A stretch of DNA of 64,000 nt from an uncultured Clostridia bacterium. GTDB lineage: Bacteria; Bacillota; Clostridia; Oscillospirales; Acutalibacteraceae. The notes beneath the pieces are model-generated. The model was not told the origin of the DNA, searched no databases, and saw nothing but the letters and a program-made list of their open reading frames with translations. Location of the stretch: contig CALWUY010000035.1 in assembly GCA_944384855.1 (NCBI GenBank), forward strand, positions 1 to 64,000, read 5' to 3'. Below are positions 9,303 to 18,736 of this stretch, piece by piece. The translations under genes and the position numbers were made by a program. Every line of letters starts with the position of its first letter. Positions within the stretch are counted from its first letter, which is position 1.

Positions 9303-9419
9303 CAAATGAAGTAGTACGCACAGCGTCCTCACCCGGAGAGTCAGTTCTGTAGGGTCAATAAGATTTTCTGTTTTACTGCAGTATTCTTATGCGCGGACGC
9401 TTTGTGTCCGCGCATTTTT
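9303..9419 (+). promoter_or_regulatory. L20-type leader with transcription attenuator
   Basis: The leader ends in a strong intrinsic terminator: GCGCGGAC (9391-9398) pairs with GTCCGCGC (9406-9413), followed by ATTTTT. An upstream segment AGCGTCC (9322-9328) is exactly complementary to GGACGCT (9395-9401) inside the terminator's 5' arm, giving an alternative antiterminator fold. In Firmicutes the infC operon leader is bound by free ribosomal protein L20, which promotes termination. The position and the mutually exclusive pairings match that scheme; L20 binding itself is inferred. Confidence 0.75.
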
Positions 9420-9442
9420 AATTATTTTGGAGGTGTATTCAC

Positions 9443-9961
9443 ATTAGCAGTAAAGAACTCGCTGTAAACGAAGATATTAAGTTCAAGGAAGTCCGTACAA
9501 TTTCCGCCGACGGTTCGCAGCTCGGAATTATTCCTGTTGCAAAAGCCCTTGAGGCCGCATACGCGGCAGACCTTGATCTGGTCTGTATTTCTCCTAACGC
9601 GCAGCCGCCCGTCTGTAAGATAATGGATTACGGTAAATACCGTTTTGAGCAGGCAAAGCGTGAAAAGGAAGCCAAGAAAAACCAGAAAACGATGGAAGTT
9701 AAGGAAATTCGTCTGGGACTTAGTATTGACGTTCATGATTTCGAGACAAAAGGCAGACACGCCATAAGATTTTTGGATGACGGCAACAAAGTTAAGGTAT
9801 CTATTAGATTCAGGGGACGTGAGTTGGGACATCCTGAAATCGGACTTGATACCATGGCACGCTTTGCCGAGTTTTGCGCGGAGAAGTCTAATGTTGAAAA
9901 AGCTGCTAAGATGGAAGGGCGTAACATGGTTATGTTCCTGGCCCCAAAATCAGGTAAGTAA
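9443..9961 (+). CDS. infC: Translation initiation factor IF-3, AUU start
   Basis: 172 residues. The N-terminal domain (VNEDIKFKEVRTISADG, then LGIIPVAKALEAA) and the PPVCKIMDYGKY linker precede the C-terminal KEIRLGLSIDVHDFETK domain, all canonical for IF-3. No ATG, GTG or TTG lies near the required N-terminus. ATT at 9443 sits 9 bp after GGAGG (9429-9433) in the right frame; a second ATT at 9437 is too close. The AUU start is the known device by which IF-3 limits its own synthesis, because IF-3 discriminates against such starts. An internal ATG at 9623 would remove the whole N-domain and is not the start. Confidence 0.93.
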   Translation: MSSKELAVNEDIKFKEVRTISADGSQLGIIPVAKALEAAYAADLDLVCISPNAQPPVCKIMDYGKYRFEQAKREKEAKKNQKTMEVKEIRLGLSIDVHDFETKGRHAIRFLDDGNKVKVSIRFRGRELGHPEIGLDTMARFAEFCAEKSNVEKAAKMEGRNMVMFLAPKSGK

Positions 9962-9991
9962 TTGAAGTAACAAATTTAAGGAGGATCTACA

Positions 9992-10189
9992 ATGCCTAAG
10001 ATTAAAACACACAGCGGTGCCAAAAAACGCTTTAAGCTGACAAAAACCGGTAAGGTAAAAAGAGCACACGCGTTCAAGTCACACATCCTTAACAAGAAAA
10101 CTACCAAGCGTAAGAGAAACCTTCGCAAGACTGTTGTTGCCGATGTAACAAATGTGGCTAAGGTTAAGAAAATGGTTCCTTACAAATAA
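9992..10189 (+). CDS. rpmI: 50S ribosomal protein L35
   Basis: 65 residues, highly basic, beginning [23 protein letters not shown], with the [10 protein letters not shown] segment diagnostic of L35. AGGAGGATCT precedes the ATG. It is the second gene of the infC operon, 30 bp after infC, and is co-regulated by the upstream leader. Confidence 0.97.
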   Translation: MPKIKTHSGAKKRFKLTKTGKVKRAHAFKSHILNKKTTKRKRNLRKTVVADVTNVAKVKKMVPYK

Positions 10190-10216
10190 GAAGCTAAAAA
10201 GTGGAGGTAAATTGAA

Positions 10217-10576
10217 ATGGCACGTGTTAAAGGTGCGTTAGCAACACGCAAAAGAAGAAAAAAGATATTAAAGCTTGCTAAGGGCTATTTCGGCGCTAAG
10301 TCCAAGCTCTTTAAAACCGCTAAAGAGGCGGTTATGAAATCGGGAAATTATGCTTATATCGGCCGCAGACAGAAAAAGCGTGACTTCCGCCGTCTCTGGA
10401 TTACAAGAATTTCGGCTGCCTGCAAGCTTAACGGTATAAATTACTCGACATTTATTAACGGTCTTAACAAAGCAGGCATTGCTATTAACCGTAAGATGTT
10501 AGCAGATTTGGCTGTTAACGACGCCAACGGTTTTGCATCTCTTGTAAAAGCCGCTAACAAAGCATTAGAAAAATAA
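10217..10576 (+). CDS. rplT: 50S ribosomal protein L20
   Basis: 119 residues, the standard length. The N-terminal basic extension ([22 protein letters not shown]) and the C-terminal globular part ([20 protein letters not shown]) are typical. L20 is an early 23S rRNA-binding assembly protein and, in Firmicutes, the feedback regulator of this operon through the leader. GTGGAGGT lies just before the ATG. It is the last gene of the operon, and a terminator follows. Confidence 0.97.
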   Translation: MARVKGALATRKRRKKILKLAKGYFGAKSKLFKTAKEAVMKSGNYAYIGRRQKKRDFRRLWITRISAACKLNGINYSTFINGLNKAGIAINRKMLADLAVNDANGFASLVKAANKALEK

Positions 10577-10582
10577 TTTTTT

Positions 10583-10618
10583 TCGCCCGGGTCTATGCTT
10601 GCCTCGGGCGACTTTTTA
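10583..10618 (+). terminator. Terminator of the infC operon
   Basis: TCGCCCG (10583-10589) and CGGGCGA (10605-10611) form the stem, and CTTTTTAATTTT follows. Confidence 0.8.
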
Positions 10619-10647
10619 ATTTTATATATTCACAGGCGGTGTTTTAA

Positions 10648-11433
10648 ATGAATGATTTTAAGTTTATAGAAAGCAGTCAGAATTCTGTTATAAAGCAGAT
10701 ATGCAAATTGCAGGCTTCTTCAAAAGAACGCTATGAAAACGGTCAATTTGTAATAGAGGGGCTGCGTATATGCAAAGATGCCTGTGAAAACGGTATAAGG
10801 TTTGATAAGCTGATAGTTTCTGATGAAGCCTTTGATAAATTTTACGGCGGGATTGAGATTTTAGCTGAAAATTCGTGTGAATGTATAAAAGTTACGGATC
10901 CGCTTTTCAGGAAAATCAGCGATACCAAAAATCCTCAGGGTATTGCGGCGGTAGCTTCTATGCCGGACATCAGTACAAATAATATAGACTTAAAAGGAAG
11001 ATATATAGCGCTTGAAAATATTTCCGATCCGGCAAATTTAGGCGCCGTGGCAAGAACGGCAGAAGCTTTAGGTGCTTCGGGTATCATCCTTTCAGCCGAC
11101 GGCTGTGATCCGTATTCTCCGAAGGTACTCAGGGCTTCGATGGGTACCCTCCTCAGAATGCCGCTGATTATGCTTGATGATTTTTCGGCAAATATCGGTA
11201 AATTGGGACTTAAGCTGTTTGCTTGTGTGGTCGATAAAGATGCGCAAAGCATAATTGACGTCAGATTTCAGGACGGGTGCGCCGTAATTATCGGAAACGA
11301 AGCTAACGGTGTCACGGCAGAAACGAAGAAAGCGTCTGATTTACTCATAACTATTCCAATGCAGGGCGCGGCGGAATCACTCAATGCTGCGGCCGCGGCG
11401 GCAATTTCAATTTGGGAAATGATGAAGATATGA
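10648..11433 (+). CDS. TrmH/SpoU-family RNA 2'-O-methyltransferase
   Basis: 261 residues. An N-terminal substrate-binding domain precedes the SPOUT knot, whose three motifs are clear: NISDPANLGAVARTAEALG (~128-146), VIIGNEANGVT (~213) and ITIPMQGAAESLNAAAAAAI (~235-254). SAM-dependent ribose methylation of 23S rRNA (RlmB or TsnR-like) is the usual role; the exact nucleotide cannot be told. The stop overlaps the dprA start in an ATGA, giving translational coupling. Confidence 0.88.
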   Translation: MNDFKFIESSQNSVIKQICKLQASSKERYENGQFVIEGLRICKDACENGIRFDKLIVSDEAFDKFYGGIEILAENSCECIKVTDPLFRKISDTKNPQGIAAVASMPDISTNNIDLKGRYIALENISDPANLGAVARTAEALGASGIILSADGCDPYSPKVLRASMGTLLRMPLIMLDDFSANIGKLGLKLFACVVDKDAQSIIDVRFQDGCAVIIGNEANGVTAETKKASDLLITIPMQGAAESLNAAAAAAISIWEMMKI

Positions 11434-12581
11434 AATATTCAGTATGGCTGCAGTTATGCCTTGGTGCAGCAAGCTCAAACTTTAAAAGGGCTATTGAAGT
11501 TTTTAAAAATGCAGAAAATATTTACGGTGCCGGCTTCAAAGCGCTGAAAGACTCCGGGATTTTTTCGGCCGGTGAACTCAGGCGGTTAAGTACGGTGCAG
11601 CTTGTGGATGCAGAAAAAATTATCAATGACTGTTATAAGAACAAAATCGGCATAATAACATATAGTGATAAGCGGTATCCGGTTTGCCTGTCCGCAATAG
11701 ATAATCCTCCGGCTGTAATTTATTATAAAGGAAAATTCCCGGATTTTGACAATATTCCGTCAGTAGCGATAGTGGGACCGAGAAATGTGAGCGAATTCGG
11801 CAAGCGTGCGGCGTTTTCTTTAGGTTACCGGCTCGCACGGTCGGGGATGATTGTTGTAAGCGGCGGCGCGTTGGGGTGTGATACTCATGCGCATGCAGGC
11901 GCGCTGAAAGCTGAGGGTATAACCGTGCTTGTAATGGCTTGCGGTATACTTAGTAATTATTTGAAAGAAAATGCGCCGTTAAGAAACGAAGTAGCTAAAA
12001 ACGGATGTCTCATAAGCGAATATCTGCCAGATTTTCCTGCAACGAGGTACACGTTTCCGGTGAGGAACCGAATAATTTCAGCGCTGTCGCTGGGAACTGT
12101 TGTAATCGAAGCAGGTGAAAAAAGCGGAGCGCTCATAACCGCAAGACACGCTAATGATCAGGGCAGAGACGTATTTGTAATACCTCATTCTCCGAAAAAC
12201 AAAAGTTATGAAGGTTCCAACGCTTTGCTCAGAGACGGAGCAAAGCCTTTGCTTGACGCGTCTGATATTTTTAATGAATATATTCCGCGGTTTCCCGATA
12301 AAATCAATATAGAGAGAGCCTATTCAGGTCATATTTTATCTGACACAGTTAAAAATGAAGCTAAAAGTGAAACAAAAAATCAAAAAAGTGAAAAAAATTT
12401 AAACGAAACTCTTTCCAAAGAGGCAAAAATAGTATATAATTATTTGGATAAGCAAAAATTTCTGCCGGAGGATTTGCTGGGCTGCGGTTTGAGCTCTCAG
12501 CAGCTGCTTTCTGCGTTGACCGAACTTGAAATGGAGTTTTTAATCAAAGCGGTACCCGGAGGAATGTATGAAAAATGTTAG
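11430..12581 (+). CDS. dprA: DNA-processing protein DprA
   Basis: 383 residues from the ATG at 11430, which overlaps the upstream stop. A helical N-terminal domain precedes the Rossmann fold, with VAIVGPRNVSEFGKR, VVSGGALGCDTHAHAGAL, the FPVRNRIISALS segment and the SGALITARHANDQGRDVF segment of the DprA family. A C-terminal winged-helix region follows after a Lys/Glu-rich linker. DprA loads RecA on incoming single-stranded DNA. The first motif has Pro, and the second Leu, where Ser and Arg are usual, a modest divergence. dprA directly before topA is a common Firmicutes arrangement. Confidence 0.93.
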   Translation: MKYSVWLQLCLGAASSNFKRAIEVFKNAENIYGAGFKALKDSGIFSAGELRRLSTVQLVDAEKIINDCYKNKIGIITYSDKRYPVCLSAIDNPPAVIYYKGKFPDFDNIPSVAIVGPRNVSEFGKRAAFSLGYRLARSGMIVVSGGALGCDTHAHAGALKAEGITVLVMACGILSNYLKENAPLRNEVAKNGCLISEYLPDFPATRYTFPVRNRIISALSLGTVVIEAGEKSGALITARHANDQGRDVFVIPHSPKNKSYEGSNALLRDGAKPLLDASDIFNEYIPRFPDKINIERAYSGHILSDTVKNEAKSETKNQKSEKNLNETLSKEAKIVYNYLDKQKFLPEDLLGCGLSSQQLLSALTELEMEFLIKAVPGGMYEKC

Positions 12582-12647
12582 TTCCTGTGATATGCACGGC
12601 AGTTTTATTAAAATAAAAGTAATTTATTATAGATACGGAGGAGTAAT

Positions 12648-14729
12648 ATGTCAAAGCTTTTAATAGTTGAGTCTCCCTCAAAAGTAAAACCGATTAAAAA
12701 ATATCTCGGCGGTGATTATAATGTTATGGCGTCGGTAGGTCATATACGCGATTTGCCTAAATCAAAGCTGGGTGTAGATATAGAACATGGATTTAAGCCA
12801 CAGTATATTAATATGCCGGATAAGAAGGATGTTATAAAGTCCCTCAAAGACGCAGCCGCAGAATGTGATGAAGTATATCTTGCCACCGACCCTGACCGCG
12901 AAGGTGAAGCGATATCCTGGCATTTGGCACAGATACTGGCGATTGATATGGATGCTAAAAACCGTGTGACTTTTAATGAAATTACCAAGTCAGGAGTTAC
13001 TGCAGGCATAAAAGAGCCGAGAAAAATCAACATTAATTTGGTCGATGCGCAGCAGGCCAGAAGAGTTTTAGACCGTATTGTCGGTTATAAGTTGAGTCCG
13101 TTTTTATGGAAAAAGGTAAAAAGCGGACTTTCCGCCGGACGAGTTCAGACGGTAGCACTTCGTCTTATTGTAGAGCGTGAGCGTGAGATTGAAAAATTTG
13201 TGAGCGAGGAATTCTGGAGCGTTGACGCTAAGCTTGCTTCCGGCAGAAAAACCTTTAACGCAAAGCTTTACGGTTATGCTGACGGTAAAAAAATAGAAAA
13301 AATAGAAAACGGGGAACAGGCGCAGAGCATTGTAGACTCTCTTGAAAACGCGGTATATACAGTAACCGATATTAAAAAAGGCAAGCGCACCCGTCAGCCG
13401 GCTCCGCCGTTTATTACTTCTACGCTGCAGCAGGAAGCTTCAAGAAAACTCGGGTTTACAGGGCAGCGTACGATGCGTATCGCGCAGCAGTTGTATGAAG
13501 GCGTAGAGATTAAAGGAACCGGAGTAACAGGTCTTATAACTTATATGCGTACCGATTCTTTAAGAATTTCCGAGGAAGCGCGCGCGGCAGCAGGAGAGTA
13601 TATCAACCAGAGATTCGGTTCCAAATATCTGCCGGCGTCTCCGAGATATTTTAAGACAAAAAGCGGAGCGCAGGATGCGCACGAGGCAATACGTCCGACA
13701 GTTATAAATCTTTCTCCGGAAAAGGTCAAGGATTCTCTGACTTCTGAGCAGTACAAGCTTTATAAGCTTGTTTGGGAACGGTTCATAGCCTCTTTAATGG
13801 CTGCTTGCATTCAGGATACGGTCAACGTTTCAATTGCCGCAGGCGATTATCTTTTCAAAGCCAGCGGATATTCCGTACGGTTTGACGGTTTCACCGCGCT
13901 GTACGAAGAAGGAAAAGATGAAGAAGGCGACAGTGAAGTCGCTTTACCGGATATGAATAAAGATGACGTATTGAAACTTCGGGAACTTACTCCAAATCAG
14001 CATTTTACTCAGCCTCCGGCAAGATATACAGAACCGACTCTGATAAAAGCTTTGGATGATAACGGCATAGGCAGACCGTCAACCTACGCTCCTATAATTT
14101 CGAATATTCTTAACAGAGATTATATTGAACGTGAAAAGAAATCCTTAGTACCTACCAAGCTTGGAATGGTAGTCGTGGATTTAATGGTAGAAAACTTCAG
14201 GCGGATATTTGATGTAAAGTTTACTGCCAATCTTGAGGAACAGCTTGATAAAATAGGCGCCGGAGAGCTTAACTGGGTGGATACAATTTCCGGTTTTTAT
14301 GATGACTTTGAAAAACATTATAAAAAAGCCGAGGATTTGCTTGACGGCAAGCGCGTCAAGGTTCCCGACGTAGAAACTGACGTTATATGCGAGAAATGCG
14401 GAAGCAAAATGGTAATTAAATCGAGCAGATACGGTAAGTTTCTGGCTTGCCCGAATTATCCGCAGTGTAAAAACACAAAGCCGGTACCGGAAGATGAAGT
14501 CGATCAGCCCTGTCCTAAGTGCGGGTCAAAACTGATAAGACGTACCTCACGCAAGGGCAAAAAGTTTTACGGTTGCTCACAGTATCCGAAGTGTGATTTT
14601 GCCGCACCGGGAATTCCTACCGGTGAGATATGTCCGGAATGCGGAGGATATATAATAGCGGGTATAAGAGGTCGTAATTACTGTATGAACAGTGAATGTC
14701 CCACAAGAAAGAAAACTTCTGTAAAATAA
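12648..14729 (+). CDS. topA: DNA topoisomerase I (type IA)
   Basis: 693 residues. The TOPRIM domain opens the protein (KLLIVESPSKVKPIKKYLG, with DPDREGEAI at ~84-92). The catalytic Tyr is residue 299 in TYMRTDS, and the gate domains follow with DNGIGRPSTYAPII. Three Cys4 zinc fingers fill the C-terminus from about residue 583. It relaxes negatively supercoiled DNA. CGGAGGAG precedes the ATG. Confidence 0.97.
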   Translation: MSKLLIVESPSKVKPIKKYLGGDYNVMASVGHIRDLPKSKLGVDIEHGFKPQYINMPDKKDVIKSLKDAAAECDEVYLATDPDREGEAISWHLAQILAIDMDAKNRVTFNEITKSGVTAGIKEPRKININLVDAQQARRVLDRIVGYKLSPFLWKKVKSGLSAGRVQTVALRLIVEREREIEKFVSEEFWSVDAKLASGRKTFNAKLYGYADGKKIEKIENGEQAQSIVDSLENAVYTVTDIKKGKRTRQPAPPFITSTLQQEASRKLGFTGQRTMRIAQQLYEGVEIKGTGVTGLITYMRTDSLRISEEARAAAGEYINQRFGSKYLPASPRYFKTKSGAQDAHEAIRPTVINLSPEKVKDSLTSEQYKLYKLVWERFIASLMAACIQDTVNVSIAAGDYLFKASGYSVRFDGFTALYEEGKDEEGDSEVALPDMNKDDVLKLRELTPNQHFTQPPARYTEPTLIKALDDNGIGRPSTYAPIISNILNRDYIEREKKSLVPTKLGMVVVDLMVENFRRIFDVKFTANLEEQLDKIGAGELNWVDTISGFYDDFEKHYKKAEDLLDGKRVKVPDVETDVICEKCGSKMVIKSSRYGKFLACPNYPQCKNTKPVPEDEVDQPCPKCGSKLIRRTSRKGKKFYGCSQYPKCDFAAPGIPTGEICPECGGYIIAGIRGRNYCMNSECPTRKKTSVK

Positions 14730-14738
14730 GGATTTTAA

Positions 14739-16046
14739 ATGGAAAAAGTAAAAGTTATCGGGGCGGGTTTAGCCGGATGCGAAGCGGCATTTCAGCTCGT
14801 GCGCAGAGGCATAGCCGTAGATCTTTATGAAATGAAGCCTCTGAAAATGACTGCGGCTCACAAAAGCGAAAATTTTGCGGAGCTTGTATGCTCAAATTCT
14901 CTAAAAGCTTCGCGTATTGATTCCGCGGCAGGTTTATTAAAAGAGGAGATGCGGCGTTTGGGGTCGGTTTGTCTGGAAGCTGCCGACAGGTGCTCAGTCG
15001 CGGCCGGAGGCGCGCTTGCGGTTGACCGTGAAATTTTTTCAAAACTTGTTACCGACAAAATAAAAGCAGAAAAAAATATTCGTGTAATAACTGAAACTGT
15101 AAGTGAAATTCCGTCTGATGCGGTGACGGTAATCGCTACCGGACCGTTGACCGATAATGAGCTGGCCGAGAGTATTCGCGAATACTGTGAAACAGAAAAT
15201 CTCAGCTTTTTTGATGCGGCGGCGCCTATCGTTACAGCTGAAAGCATTGATATGAGCAAGGCTTTTACGGCGTCAAGATATCAGAGAGGTACGGACGATT
15301 ATATTAACTGTCCCTTCAGCCGTGCCAAATACGAGACTTTTCATACTGAACTCGTAAACGCTGAAACTGCCGTTCTCAAGGATTTCGATAAACCGGTAAA
15401 CGTGTATGAAGGCTGTATGCCGATAGAGATATTGGCAAAGCGGGGACTTGATTCAATCAGGTTCGGTCCTTTAAAACCGGTAGGACTGATTGATCCGCGT
15501 ACTTCTCACAGACCGTGGGCGGCAGTACAGCTGAGAAGGGAAAATTCCGCGGGTAGCCTTTATAACCTTGTGGGTTTTCAGACTAATCTCAAGTTTTCTG
15601 AGCAAAAGCGGGTATTTTCTATGATACCGGGCCTCGAAAATGCGGAATTTGTGCGCTACGGAGTTATGCACAGAAACACTTTTATTAATTCTCCGAAACT
15701 GTTAAACAGAAATTTATCACTGAAGCGGAACAAAAACATTTTTTTTGCCGGACAGCTTTCGGGAGTGGAAGGTTATATGGAATCCGCAGCAAGCGGAATT
15801 ATTGCCGGAATCAACGCCGCATGTCTTGTGCACGGAGAGAAACCGGTTGTATTACCGGATTTTACAATGATCGGAGCAATCTTAAAGTATATCTGTGATG
15901 AATCGGTTGTAAATTTCCAGCCGATGGGCGCAAATTTCGGGATTTTGCCTCCGCTCGGCGAAAAAATAAAGGATAAACGCGAAAGATACAGCGCTTTGGC
16001 GCGGCGTTCAACAGAATGGTTCAATAATATTGATAAGGAGATATGA
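14739..16046 (+). CDS. trmFO: Methylenetetrahydrofolate-tRNA-(uracil-5-)-methyltransferase
   Basis: 435 residues. The FAD Rossmann motif VIGAGLAGCEAA opens the protein. The family block ELVCSNSLKA follows at about residue 48, with NVYEGCMPIE and the C-terminal FFAGQLSGVEGYMESAASG. TrmFO makes m5U54 in tRNA using methylene-THF and FADH2, the Firmicutes alternative to SAM-dependent TrmA. It is 9 bp downstream of topA, the usual topA-trmFO pair. Confidence 0.96.
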   Translation: MEKVKVIGAGLAGCEAAFQLVRRGIAVDLYEMKPLKMTAAHKSENFAELVCSNSLKASRIDSAAGLLKEEMRRLGSVCLEAADRCSVAAGGALAVDREIFSKLVTDKIKAEKNIRVITETVSEIPSDAVTVIATGPLTDNELAESIREYCETENLSFFDAAAPIVTAESIDMSKAFTASRYQRGTDDYINCPFSRAKYETFHTELVNAETAVLKDFDKPVNVYEGCMPIEILAKRGLDSIRFGPLKPVGLIDPRTSHRPWAAVQLRRENSAGSLYNLVGFQTNLKFSEQKRVFSMIPGLENAEFVRYGVMHRNTFINSPKLLNRNLSLKRNKNIFFAGQLSGVEGYMESAASGIIAGINAACLVHGEKPVVLPDFTMIGAILKYICDESVVNFQPMGANFGILPPLGEKIKDKRERYSALARRSTEWFNNIDKEI

Positions 16047-16048
16047 AA

Positions 16049-17047
16049 ATGCGGGTTGTAATAGATGCTTTCGGCGGCGACAATGCGCCCGAGGAAATTG
16101 TAAAAGGCGCGGCTGCGGCTTCTGCCGAACTTAATGTTGATATAACCCTTACGGGAAATAAAAATACAATAGAGAAGATTATCAGGGAAAATAATTTAAA
16201 GTTTAAAAACGAGCCTGTGATTATAGATACTGATGATGTAATTACCATGCACGATGATCCGACTTCTATACTTAAATCTCATAAGTCAAGCTCGATGGCT
16301 TTGGCATTCAAAGAGCTGTGCGAGGACCGTGCCGATGCATTTGTGTCTGCGGGATCCACAGGAGCGATTGTGGTGGGCGGCACATTGATGGTAAAACGCA
16401 TCAAAGGTATAAAAAGACCGGCGCTCGCCGGAATGATACCCTCTCCTAAGGGGCATTATCTGCTTATGGATATGGGTGCCAACGCGGAATGCAGGCCCGA
16501 AATGCTCAGACAGTTCGGAATTATGGCAAACGCGTATCTTGAGAAAGCGGAAGGAATAGAAAATCCGAAAATCGGACTTTTAAACATCGGAACCGAAGAT
16601 ACCAAGGGTACGGAAATGCACAAAGAAAGCTACAAATTGCTCAAATCCGCGCCGATAAACTTTGTAGGAAATATTGAATCGCGGGAGATGCCCAAAGGTG
16701 AATGCGACGCCGTAATTACCGACGGTTTTACCGGAAACATAGCCTTAAAGCTTATAGAAGGCACCGCCATAACATTTTTCAAGATGATTAAAAATGTGCT
16801 GTATAAGAACATATTAAATAAGATTGCAGCCTTGGTTATAAAGAAGGATTTATACTCAATTAAAAGTATGATGGACAGTTCCGAAGTCGGCGGAGCGCCG
16901 CTGCTAGGAGTCAGGAAGCCTGTTATTAAGGCACACGGAAGCTCCGATGCCAAAGCTATCAAAAACGCTGTCAGACAGGCGGTAATATTCAGCGAAAAGG
17001 ATGTTATAGGAAATATTTCCGCAGTTATTTCAGCTGAAGGTGATTGA
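16049..17047 (+). CDS. plsX: Phosphate acyltransferase PlsX
   Basis: 332 residues, starting MRVVIDAFGGDNAP, a slight variant of the usual DAMGGDxAP. The ATG at 16049 is 8 bp from AAGGAG and is preferred over the ATG at 16043, which lies almost on top of it. PlsX converts acyl-ACP to acyl-phosphate for phospholipid synthesis. Motifs TGAIVVGGT and LMDMGANAECRPEML are visible. No acpP gene lies between plsX and rnc, unlike in many Firmicutes. Confidence 0.95.
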   Translation: MRVVIDAFGGDNAPEEIVKGAAAASAELNVDITLTGNKNTIEKIIRENNLKFKNEPVIIDTDDVITMHDDPTSILKSHKSSSMALAFKELCEDRADAFVSAGSTGAIVVGGTLMVKRIKGIKRPALAGMIPSPKGHYLLMDMGANAECRPEMLRQFGIMANAYLEKAEGIENPKIGLLNIGTEDTKGTEMHKESYKLLKSAPINFVGNIESREMPKGECDAVITDGFTGNIALKLIEGTAITFFKMIKNVLYKNILNKIAALVIKKDLYSIKSMMDSSEVGGAPLLGVRKPVIKAHGSSDAKAIKNAVRQAVIFSEKDVIGNISAVISAEGD

Positions 17048-17058
17048 AGGATACAGAC

Positions 17059-17739
17059 ATGAAGGGTTTAGAAGAAAATTTAAAATATACTTTTAAAAAT
17101 ATAGGTTTGCTTGAAAATGCGCTGACCCATTCTTCGTATGCCAACGAAGTAAGAAACGGCGTTAAATCAAATGAGAGACTTGAATTTTTAGGCGACTCGG
17201 TTTTATCAATCATAGTTTCAGATTACATTTTCAGGCAGTTTAAAAATATCCCGGAAGGCGAGCTCACAAAGCTGAGAGCGTCTTTAGTGTGTGAGAAATC
17301 GCTGTGCGGATTTTCGCGCGAGCTGGAACTCGGAAAATATCTGAGGCTCGGAAAAGGTGAAGACAAGGGCGGAGGAAGAGAACGCGATTCCATTTTAGCC
17401 GATGCATTTGAGGCTGTACTCGCCGCAATATACCTTGACGGCGGTATGGAAGCCGCCGAGAAACATGTACTGAGATTTATATTGCCTGAGCTTAAGCAGA
17501 CAGATGACGAGGTATTTAAAGACTACAAGACTGCGCTTCAGGAGATTATCCAGCGCAATCCCGAAGAATCGGTGACATATATTCTTACCGGTGAATCAGG
17601 TCCGGACCATGACAAGGTTTTTGAGGTCGAGGTACACCTGAATTCTAACGTTATAGGAAAAGGCAGCGGAAAAAGCAAAAAACGCGCGGAACAAATGGCA
17701 GCTAAACAGGCGCTCATGCTTATGGGTGAGGAAATATGA
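17059..17739 (+). CDS. rnc: Ribonuclease III
   Basis: 226 residues. The catalytic signature NERLEFLGDSVL and the second metal-binding block DAFEAVLAAIYLD are followed by a double-stranded RNA-binding domain from about residue 155 (KTALQEIIQRN ... KKRAEQMAAKQAL). The ATG at 17059 is 7 bp after AAGGA and replaces an in-frame TTG at 17044 that overlaps plsX. It processes rRNA precursors and dsRNA. Its stop overlaps the next start (ATGA). Confidence 0.96.
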   Translation: MKGLEENLKYTFKNIGLLENALTHSSYANEVRNGVKSNERLEFLGDSVLSIIVSDYIFRQFKNIPEGELTKLRASLVCEKSLCGFSRELELGKYLRLGKGEDKGGGRERDSILADAFEAVLAAIYLDGGMEAAEKHVLRFILPELKQTDDEVFKDYKTALQEIIQRNPEESVTYILTGESGPDHDKVFEVEVHLNSNVIGKGSGKSKKRAEQMAAKQALMLMGEEI

Positions 17740-18731
17740 GTGATAAACACTCCAATATATCGATATTCGTGCCTCATATAGGCTGCAAAAACAAATGCAG
17801 CTTTTGCAATCAGCGTTATATCACAGGAACATATAAAGCTCCGTGTGATGAAGATGTAAAAGCTGCGGTAAGCGCAGCGCAGAAATCATCAAAATATAAT
17901 CCGGAAACTACCGAAATAGCTTTCTTCGGAGGTAGTTTTACAGCAATTAACCGCAACTATATGATTCATCTGCTGGAAACCGCGTCTGATTTTGTGGAAA
18001 ATGGCACTGTCTGCGGGATACGCATATCAACGCGTCCTGATGCGATAGACGATGAAATCATTGAAATTCTTAAAAGATACCATGTAACTGCCGTAGAGCT
18101 TGGAGCTCAGTCGCTGAATAACAGAGTGCTGAAATTGAATAACCGCGGGCATACGGCCGATGATGTTGAGAAAGCGTCAAATTTAATCAGGCAAGGCGGT
18201 TTTGAGCTGGGACTTCAGATTATGACCGGGCTATACGGAGACAGTGACAGTTCTTGCTTAAAAACAGCAGAAAAATGCATTAAAATTAATCCGGATACCG
18301 TAAGGATTTATCCTACAATTGTACTTAAAGACACATATCTGGCAGCTTTGTATGCCGATAAAATTTATAAACCTCAGCAACTTAATGACGCGATTGATTT
18401 GGCATCGCGGCTATACCTGCTTTTTACAGAAAATAACATCAGGGTAATACGGCTGGGGCTTCATTCGATTGAAAAAGATGCCTATATTGCAGGTCCGTGG
18501 CATCCGGCCTTCAGTGAACTTTGCTTATCCAAGATAATGCTTGAAAAAGCTTTAAAACTTTTGGATTCAAAAGGAAGATATACAATTTATGTTAATAAAT
18601 CCGATGTTTCAAAAATGATCGGACAGAAAAAAAGCAATATTATTCATCTTGAGTCTTTGGGATACTATTGCAGAGTACAACAAAAAGACAATATAGAAAA
18701 CCTCCAAATAGAAATCATAAGGGATGTGTAG
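17736..18731 (+). CDS. Radical SAM protein, Elp3-like without acetyltransferase domain
   Basis: 331 residues. The 4Fe-4S motif CxxxCxxC is GCKNKCSFCNQ (about 16-26), followed by FFGGSFTAI and RISTRPDAI, typical of the Elp3/HemN-like branch. The C-terminus has a short KH-like segment (KMIGQKKSNI) instead of the acetyltransferase domain of true Elp3. This protein is regularly found between rnc and smc in Clostridia, and its substrate is unknown; tRNA modification is a reasonable guess from the fold. It is translationally coupled to rnc. Confidence 0.85.
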   Translation: MSDKHSNISIFVPHIGCKNKCSFCNQRYITGTYKAPCDEDVKAAVSAAQKSSKYNPETTEIAFFGGSFTAINRNYMIHLLETASDFVENGTVCGIRISTRPDAIDDEIIEILKRYHVTAVELGAQSLNNRVLKLNNRGHTADDVEKASNLIRQGGFELGLQIMTGLYGDSDSSCLKTAEKCIKINPDTVRIYPTIVLKDTYLAALYADKIYKPQQLNDAIDLASRLYLLFTENNIRVIRLGLHSIEKDAYIAGPWHPAFSELCLSKIMLEKALKLLDSKGRYTIYVNKSDVSKMIGQKKSNIIHLESLGYYCRVQQKDNIENLQIEIIRDV

Positions 18732-18736
18732 ACGGA

